A DNA stretch of 10,977 nt from DATGEO01 sp035310015 (lineage in GTDB: Bacteria; Chloroflexota; Dormibacteria; Dormibacterales; Dormibacteraceae): contig DATGEO010000046.1 of the NCBI GenBank assembly GCA_035310015.1, forward strand, positions 1 through 10,977, given 5' to 3'. Under the pieces are notes generated by a model. The model saw only the letters and a program-made list of their open reading frames with translations, searched no databases and was not told the DNA's origin. This document shows positions 6,259 to 10,977 of the stretch, piece after piece. Numbering within the stretch: position 1 is the first letter of the stretch; every line of letters begins with the position of its first letter. A program made the translations under genes and the position numbers.

Positions 6259-9054
6259 ATGGCGGCGAAACCCTCGGCCATCAGGGAGCTCAGGCGCCAG
6301 GGCCAGTCGCTCTGGCTGGACAACATCCGCCGGCAGCTGATCACGTCGGGAGAGCTCGCGCGCCTGCGCGACGAGGGCCTGACCGGCGTCACCTCCAACC
6401 CGACCATCTTCGAGAAGGCGGTCAGCGGCTCGACCGACTACGACGAGGCCATGGTCGACCTCGTGCGCAAGGGCAAGAAGGCCGAGGACATGCTCTGGGA
6501 CCTCATGGTCGAGGACGTGCAGGCGGCGGCCGACGTGTTCCGGCCGGTCTACGACAAGACCAAGGGCAAGGACGGGTTCGTCAGCATCGAAGTCGGTCCG
6601 ACGATCGCGACCAACACCCGCAGGACGATCACCTTCGCGGAGTTTCTCCGCGACCGCTGCCGGCGGCCGAACGTGATGGTCAAGATCCCGGCGACGAAGG
6701 AAGGTCTGCCGGCGATCGAGGACCAGATCTCCAAAGGCCACAACATCAACATCACGCTCATCTTCTCCGTCGACCGCTACGGCGAGGTCGTCGAGGCGTA
6801 CATGTCGGGCCTGGAGAAGCTGCAGAAGCGCGGGGGCGACCTGCGCAAGGTGGCGAGCGTGGCTTCGTTCTTCGTGAGCCGCGTCGACACTAAGGTCGAC
6901 AAGATCCTCACCGAGAAGATCAACCTCAGCACCGACCCGGCGCAGAAGCGGACTCTAGAGCGGCTGTACGGCAAGGCCGCGATCGCCAACTCGAAGATGG
7001 CCTACGAGCGCTGGCAGCAATTTTTCAGCGGCCCGAGGTGGGAGAAGCTGCGCAAGGCCGGCGCCCAGGCCCAGCGCTGCCTCTGGGCGAGCACGTCGAC
7101 GAAGGACCCTCGCTATCCCGACACGTACTACGTCGAGGAGCTGATCGGCCCGGAAACGGTCGACACCATCCCGCCCGCGACCCTAGCGGCCTTCCGCGAG
7201 CACGGCGAGGTGCGGCGCAGCATCGACGAGAACGTCGAGCTGGCCAAGCGGCAGCTGAAGCAGCTGGCCGAGGCAGGCGTCGACCTGGACCAGGTCACCC
7301 GTGAGCTCGAGGTCGAGGGCGTCGACGCGTTCACCAAGTCCTTCGAGACGCTTCTCGACACGCTCAAGAAGGAGAGCCGCAAGATCAAAGCCGGCAAGGG
7401 CCCGCGGCAGTGGTACAGCCTCGGCCGGCTGCAGCCCAAGGTCGACGCGCGCGTCGCCGCGCTGCAGAAGGAGGACGCGCCGCGGCGGCTGTGGGCGAAG
7501 GACTCGACGCTCTGGACCAGCGATCCGGCCAAGCGCGACGAGATCCGCGACCGCCTCGGCTGGCTGTCGGTGGGCGAGAAGATGCTCGAGCACGTCGCGG
7601 AGCTGAAGGAGCTGGCCCGCGACGCTCGCACCTACTCGGACGTGGTGCTGCTCGGAATGGGCGGCTCGAGCCTCTGCCCGGACGTGCTGCGCCACACCTT
7701 CGGCTCGACCAAGGGCCATCCGAAGCTGCACGTCCTCGACACGACCGACCCGGCGACCATCCTCGGCGTGCGCGCGAAGATCCGGATCCAGGACACGCTG
7801 TTCATCGTCGCCTCGAAGTCGGGCGAGACGACCGAGACGCTCTCCCATTTCGCGTACTTCTGGGGCGAGGTGGCGGGCAACAACGCCAGCGGCGGCGGCG
7901 GCGCGGCCGGACGCCACTTCGCGGCGATCACGGATCCCGGCACGTCGCTCGAGAGGCTGGCCAAGGAGCACGGCTTCCGCTGGATCTTTCGCAACCCGCC
8001 CGACATCGGCGGCCGCTACTCGGCCCTCAGCTACTTCGGCCTCGTGCCGGGCGCTCTGATCGGCGTCGACGTGCAGGAGATGCTGGAGCGCGCGGAGGAG
8101 ATGGCGCAGTCGTGCGCCGACTCCGTTCCCGTCGACAAGAACCCGGGCGTCTGGCTCGGCGCGGTCATGGGTGAGCTCGCCGTCGGCGGTCGCAACAAGG
8201 TGACGCTCATCGCCTCGCCGAAGGTCGCGACCTTCGGCTACTGGGTGGAGCAGCTCATCGCCGAGAGCACCGGCAAGGAGGGCAAGGGCATCGTGCCCAT
8301 CGAGGGCGAACCGGTGGGCAAGCCTGGCGTCTACGGCGACGACCGGCTCTTCGTCCACATCCGCATGGACGGCGACGCGCCCCACCGCGCGGTGCAGGCG
8401 CTGGAGAAGGCGGGCCAGCCGGTGGTCACGCTCACGCTGCGCGACAAGCTCGACCTCGGCGGCGAGTTCCTGCGCTGGGAGATCGCGACCGCGATCGCCG
8501 GCTCCGTCCTGCGCATCGACGCGTTCGACCAGCCGAACGTGCAGGAGTCGAAGGACAACACCAAGAAGGTGCTGGCGAAGTTCAAGGCCAGCGGCAAGCT
8601 GCCGCCGGCGGAATCGGTGGCGGCCTCCAAGGCCAAGACCGGCGTCAAGGGGCTCCTCGAGCGCGCCAGGCCCGACGCGTACTTCGCGATCATGGCCTAC
8701 ACGACGCGCACCGCCACGTCCGAGGCGGCCATCGCCGCGATCCGCACCGCGGTCCGCGACAAGACCCACATCGCGACCACCGCCGGGTACGGCCCGCGGT
8801 TCCTGCACTCCACCGGCCAGCTGCACAAGGGCGGCCCCAAGGTGGGCCTGTTCCTGCAGATCGTGCAGGACGACACCAAGGACGTCGCCATCCCGGGGCA
8901 GCCGTACAGCTTCTCGGTGCTCAAGCAGGCCCAGTCGCTCGGCGACCTGCAGTCGCTCACGTCGCGGAGGCTGCCGGTGCTGCGCGTCACGCTGGGGCGC
9001 GACGCGGCGGCGGGCTGGAAGTCACTCACGGCCGCCGTCAAGTCAGCAGTTTGA
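6259..9054 (+). CDS. Bifunctional transaldolase / glucose-6-phosphate isomerase
   Basis: One uninterrupted 931-residue frame joins two enzymes. Residues 1 to ~365 are transaldolase: TSNPTIFEKAV near residue 45 and the Schiff-base Lys142 in MVKIPATKEG. It transfers dihydroxyacetone units between sedoheptulose 7-phosphate and glyceraldehyde 3-phosphate. From ~380 it is glucose-6-phosphate isomerase with two sugar-phosphate-binding (SIS) domains: GMGGSS (466), SKSGETTET (519), GGRYS (584), a catalytic-type Glu669 in AESTGKEG, and HSTGQLHKGGP (850). A charged linker lies near residues 365-385. Such Tal-Pgi fusions are known in several bacterial groups. No internal stop or frameshift separates the halves. 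ATG 6259 follows the tkt stop with no gap (TAGATG), with only a purine-rich GCGAAGAAG upstream inside tkt, which implies translational coupling. The fusion joins pentose rearrangement to recycling of fructose 6-phosphate. Confidence 0.95.
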   Translation: MAAKPSAIRELRRQGQSLWLDNIRRQLITSGELARLRDEGLTGVTSNPTIFEKAVSGSTDYDEAMVDLVRKGKKAEDMLWDLMVEDVQAAADVFRPVYDKTKGKDGFVSIEVGPTIATNTRRTITFAEFLRDRCRRPNVMVKIPATKEGLPAIEDQISKGHNINITLIFSVDRYGEVVEAYMSGLEKLQKRGGDLRKVASVASFFVSRVDTKVDKILTEKINLSTDPAQKRTLERLYGKAAIANSKMAYERWQQFFSGPRWEKLRKAGAQAQRCLWASTSTKDPRYPDTYYVEELIGPETVDTIPPATLAAFREHGEVRRSIDENVELAKRQLKQLAEAGVDLDQVTRELEVEGVDAFTKSFETLLDTLKKESRKIKAGKGPRQWYSLGRLQPKVDARVAALQKEDAPRRLWAKDSTLWTSDPAKRDEIRDRLGWLSVGEKMLEHVAELKELARDARTYSDVVLLGMGGSSLCPDVLRHTFGSTKGHPKLHVLDTTDPATILGVRAKIRIQDTLFIVASKSGETTETLSHFAYFWGEVAGNNASGGGGAAGRHFAAITDPGTSLERLAKEHGFRWIFRNPPDIGGRYSALSYFGLVPGALIGVDVQEMLERAEEMAQSCADSVPVDKNPGVWLGAVMGELAVGGRNKVTLIASPKVATFGYWVEQLIAESTGKEGKGIVPIEGEPVGKPGVYGDDRLFVHIRMDGDAPHRAVQALEKAGQPVVTLTLRDKLDLGGEFLRWEIATAIAGSVLRIDAFDQPNVQESKDNTKKVLAKFKASGKLPPAESVAASKAKTGVKGLLERARPDAYFAIMAYTTRTATSEAAIAAIRTAVRDKTHIATTAGYGPRFLHSTGQLHKGGPKVGLFLQIVQDDTKDVAIPGQPYSFSVLKQAQSLGDLQSLTSRRLPVLRVTLGRDAAAGWKSLTAAVKSAV

Positions 9055-9153
9055 GAAAGAGCCCTCACCCTAACCCTGCGCGCAAGGCGCGGTAAGGTTC
9101 GGACAAACTGATCGCTCCCGCAAGCGGGAGAGGGGATTTCGTAAGGAGCAGCC
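9055..9153 (+). repeat. Operon-internal palindromic repeat, split copy, and gnd ribosome binding site
   Basis: GAGCCCTCACCCTAACCCT (9059-9077) matches the left part of the repeat before zwf. Its right part, CTCCCGCAAGCGGGAGAGGG, comes only at 9115-9134, after 37 extra bases (9078-9114). The right part forms a 7-bp stem (9115-9121 with 9124-9130). The extra bases can fold with the left part into a second hairpin: a 6-bp stem (9076-9081 with 9087-9092, one T-G pair) extended by AACC/GGTT. AAGGAG at 9143-9148 is the gnd ribosome binding site, five bases before its ATG. The element may weaken or stabilise the mRNA between the genes; this is inference. Confidence 0.7.
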
Positions 9154-10080
9154 ATGGAGATGGGGATGGTCGGCCTGGGTCGCATGGGCGGCAACATGGT
9201 CCTGCGCCTGCTGAAGCGCGGCCACCGCATGATCGCGTTCGACCAGTCGCCCGACGCCGTCAAGGCCCACGCCGCCCAGGGCGCCATCGGGGCCGGCACA
9301 CTCGAGGATTTCGTCAAGGCCTTCGAGACGAAACCGCGCGTGATGTGGGTGATGGTGCCCGCGGGCGACCCGACCACGCAGACCATCAACAAGCTCGTCG
9401 AGCTCGGTGAGGCCGGCGACATCATCATCGACGGCGGCAACACCAACTGGAAGATCGCCCTCCAGGACGCGGCTCGCGTCAAGGCCAAGGGCATGCACTA
9501 CATGGACGCGGGAACCTCAGGCGGCATCTGGGGCCTGGAGTACGGGTACTGCCTGATGGTCGGCGCGGAGCAGGAGATATACGACCGCTGCCTGCCGCTC
9601 CTGAAGGACCTCGCGCCCGACGGCGGCGGGCTAGTGCGCACCGGCGGCGAGGGCTCGGGGCACTTCGTGAAGATGGTCCACAACGGCGTCGAGTACGGGC
9701 TCATGCAGGCGTACGCCGAGGGCTTCCAGGTGATGAAGCTCTCGAAGTCCTTCCCGGGGATGGACATGCAGGCGATCGCCGAGGCCTGGCGCACCGGCAG
9801 CGTCGTTCGGTCGTGGCTGCTGGACCTCATCGCCCGCGGCCTGGAGCAGGATCCCGACCTGTCCGGCATCAAGGGCTGGGTCGAGGACACGGGCGAGGGA
9901 AGGTGGACGGTCGAGGCCGCGATCGACGAGTCCGTGCCCGTACCGATCATCGCCGAGTCGCTCTTCACGCGTTTCCGGAGCCGGATGGAGAACACGTTCG
10001 GCGATCGGATGCTCGCGATGATGCGCAACCAGTTCGGCGGCCACGCGGTCGTCACCGACGCGAGGGGCGAGAAGGCATGA
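9154..10080 (+). CDS. gnd: 6-phosphogluconate dehydrogenase, decarboxylating, short form
   Basis: The enzyme oxidises and decarboxylates 6-phosphogluconate to ribulose 5-phosphate. The 308-residue product is the short (~300) family type, not the ~470-residue classical form. The Rossmann motif GLGRMG is at residues 7-12. The second strand ends in Asp30 (AFDQSPD), an acidic residue often linked with NAD+ rather than NADP+ preference; cofactor use is therefore inferred. The substrate-binding TSGGIWGLEYGY starts at 121, and GHFVKMVHNGVEYG carries catalytic-type Lys173 with His176, Asn177 and Glu180. The C-terminal part is helical. ATG 9154 is chosen for its AAGGAG; Met3 (9160) is the alternative. 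It is third in the operon, separated from both neighbours by repeat-bearing gaps. A related beta-hydroxyacid dehydrogenase is less likely given the 6-phosphogluconate motifs and the adjacent zwf. Confidence 0.93.
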   Translation: MEMGMVGLGRMGGNMVLRLLKRGHRMIAFDQSPDAVKAHAAQGAIGAGTLEDFVKAFETKPRVMWVMVPAGDPTTQTINKLVELGEAGDIIIDGGNTNWKIALQDAARVKAKGMHYMDAGTSGGIWGLEYGYCLMVGAEQEIYDRCLPLLKDLAPDGGGLVRTGGEGSGHFVKMVHNGVEYGLMQAYAEGFQVMKLSKSFPGMDMQAIAEAWRTGSVVRSWLLDLIARGLEQDPDLSGIKGWVEDTGEGRWTVEAAIDESVPVPIIAESLFTRFRSRMENTFGDRMLAMMRNQFGGHAVVTDARGEKA

Positions 10081-10084
10081 TCTT

Positions 10085-10124
10085 GAGCCCTCACCCTGAC
10101 CCTCTCCCGCAGAGCGGGAGAGGG
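10085..10124 (+). repeat. Operon-internal palindromic repeat, intact copy, supplying the zwf RBS
   Basis: GAGCCCTCACCCTGACCCT (10085-10103) is followed without a break by the right part of the repeat. CCCTCTCCCGC (10100-10110) and GCGGGAGAGGG (10114-10124) form a perfect 11-bp stem with a 3-base loop. It differs from the left part of the copy before gnd by one base (G for A). GGGAGAGGG (10116-10124) is the only Shine-Dalgarno-like sequence before the zwf ATG, eight bases from it, so folding would hide it. GC-rich palindromes of this style occur as scattered intergenic repeats in many bacteria; the family here is not named. Confidence 0.8.
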
Positions 10125-10132
10125 AAAGCCTC

Positions 10133-10977
10133 ATGAGCACGGTCACCCAGCAGAATCCGCTGGCCGAGGGCCTGCACGACTACCACGTCGCCGACCCGTC
10201 GATCATGGTCATCTTCGGCGCGACCGGCGACCTGAGCAGCAAGAAGCTCCTGCCGGCCCTCTACAACCTCGCCAAGCAGCGCCTGCTGCCGCCCGGGTTC
10301 GCGGTCGTCGGCGCCGCCATCGACGACCTGTCGGATGACGCCTTCCGCAAGCGCGCGGGCGACGCGATCTCGCAGCACTCGCGCACGCAGCCGATCGACC
10401 AGACCGTGCTGCAGTCGTTCCTGCAGGCGACGTTCTACAACAAGGTCGACTTCAGCAAGCTCGACGACTTCAAGGCGCTGGAGCGGAAGCTCGAGGAGCT
10501 CGACAACTCGCGCCACACCGCCGGCAACCGCGTGTACTACTGCGCCACCCCGCCGCCGACGTACGAGACCATCACGGAGCAGCTGAAGGCGGGCGGCCTG
10601 GTCGGCACTCACGGCTTCGACCGGATCGTGGTCGAGAAGCCGTTCGGGTCCGACCTGAAGACGGCGATGGAGCTGAACCGGATCCTGCAGCGCGTCTTCC
10701 ACGAGGACTCGGTCTTCCGCATCGACCACTACCTCGGCAAGGAGACGGTCCAGAACATCCTCGCGTTCCGCTTCGCCAACTCGATCTTCGAGCCGGTGTG
10801 GAACACGAACCTCATCGACTCGGTGCAGATCACCGCCGGGGAAGAGATCGGCGTCGAGCTGCGAGGCGGCTATTACGACAAGGCCGGAGCGCTGCGCGAC
10901 ATCGTGCAGAACCACGCACTGCAGCTCCTCGCGCTGGTGGCCATGGAGCCGCCGGCGTCATTCGACGCCAACGCGGT
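10133..10977 (+). CDS. zwf: Glucose-6-phosphate 1-dehydrogenase, 3'-truncated by the window edge
   Basis: The enzyme oxidises glucose 6-phosphate to 6-phosphogluconolactone, the entry step of the oxidative pentose phosphate pathway. Only the first 281 codons are in view, of about 490-510 in the family, and the frame is open at the right edge. Visible motifs are the dinucleotide-binding FGATGDLSSKKLLPALYNL (from residue 28), EKPFG (168-172, with the conserved Lys), and the active-site RIDHYLGKE (196-204). The stretch after it, including GYYDKAGALRDIVQNH, is typical. ATG 10133 starts about 28 residues before the binding motif, a normal spacing. The gene follows gnd by 52 bp, most of it a repeat hairpin that also carries its apparent ribosome binding site. 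By analogy with other operons, an OpcA-like activator and 6-phosphogluconolactonase might follow, but none can be seen here. Confidence 0.95.
   Translation, partial: MSTVTQQNPLAEGLHDYHVADPSIMVIFGATGDLSSKKLLPALYNLAKQRLLPPGFAVVGAAIDDLSDDAFRKRAGDAISQHSRTQPIDQTVLQSFLQATFYNKVDFSKLDDFKALERKLEELDNSRHTAGNRVYYCATPPPTYETITEQLKAGGLVGTHGFDRIVVEKPFGSDLKTAMELNRILQRVFHEDSVFRIDHYLGKETVQNILAFRFANSIFEPVWNTNLIDSVQITAGEEIGVELRGGYYDKAGALRDIVQNHALQLLALVAMEPPASFDANA

Noticed and set aside
4495..6741. A 748-codon open frame on the minus strand across tkt and the fusion gene
   Set aside because: It lies fully antisense to motif-rich genes. Its product is a monotonous Arg/Asp/Val/Leu/His mix, as expected from the reverse strand of GC-rich coding DNA, and shows no recognisable domain.
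7350..7420. Possible frameshift or gene boundary between transaldolase and isomerase
   Set aside because: The frame is continuous with no stop, and the linker fits the known fusion enzymes.
7183..8826. A 547-codon minus-strand open frame opposite the fusion gene
   Set aside because: Same reason: it shadows the transaldolase/isomerase gene, has biased composition, no motif and no promoter or ribosome binding site of note.
9055..9135. Rho-independent terminator between the fusion gene and gnd
   Set aside because: The hairpins are GC-rich, but no T-run follows; they match the repeat before zwf and are better explained as repeat copies.

Overview
The window is high-GC bacterial chromosome with dense, mostly co-directional genes. 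The left 4.2 kb holds unrelated genes. The right 6.6 kb is a pentose phosphate / glucose 6-phosphate operon that runs off the right edge. GTG starts, very high third-position GC, an animal-type transketolase, a transaldolase–glucose-6-phosphate isomerase fusion and a short 6-phosphogluconate dehydrogenase suggest a soil-type Chloroflexota/Dormibacterota or deep-branching Actinomycetota. This placement is inferred from gene style only. No rRNA, tRNA, CRISPR array, transposase or phage gene is visible.

Layout: (1) 1-1187 +, the 3' part of a membrane-anchored transglutaminase-like protein. (2) 1188-2318 -, a lipoprotein with beta-propeller-like repeats, facing gene 1 with directly abutting stop codons. 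(3) 2319-2379, a 61-bp divergent control region with a candidate leaderless promoter for the next gene. (4) 2380-4164 +, a PepF-like M3 oligoendopeptidase. (5) 4165-4377, a structured 213-bp intergenic region. It holds a long imperfect hairpin made of two operator-like dyads, a second copy of the peptidase gene's last coding bases, a candidate promoter, and a leader with a 9-bp hairpin followed by a structure that could cover the transketolase ribosome binding site. (6) 4378-10977 +, transketolase, transaldolase/glucose-6-phosphate isomerase, 6-phosphogluconate dehydrogenase and the first 281 codons of glucose-6-phosphate dehydrogenase. The two gaps inside the last part of the operon each carry a copy of one palindromic repeat, and one copy is split by 37 bp.

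Together the operon enzymes cover both branches of the pentose phosphate pathway. Zwf and Gnd carry out the oxidative steps from glucose 6-phosphate to ribulose 5-phosphate; the lactonase is not in view. Tkt and Tal rearrange pentose phosphates to fructose 6-phosphate and glyceraldehyde 3-phosphate. The isomerase half of the fusion returns fructose 6-phosphate to glucose 6-phosphate, so the unit could run as a cycle producing reduced cofactor.

I see no convincing new multi-gene system. The features most worth a second look are non-coding: the 23-position hairpin with dyads 42 bp apart, the transketolase leader, and the operon-internal repeats, one of which supplies the apparent ribosome binding site of zwf.
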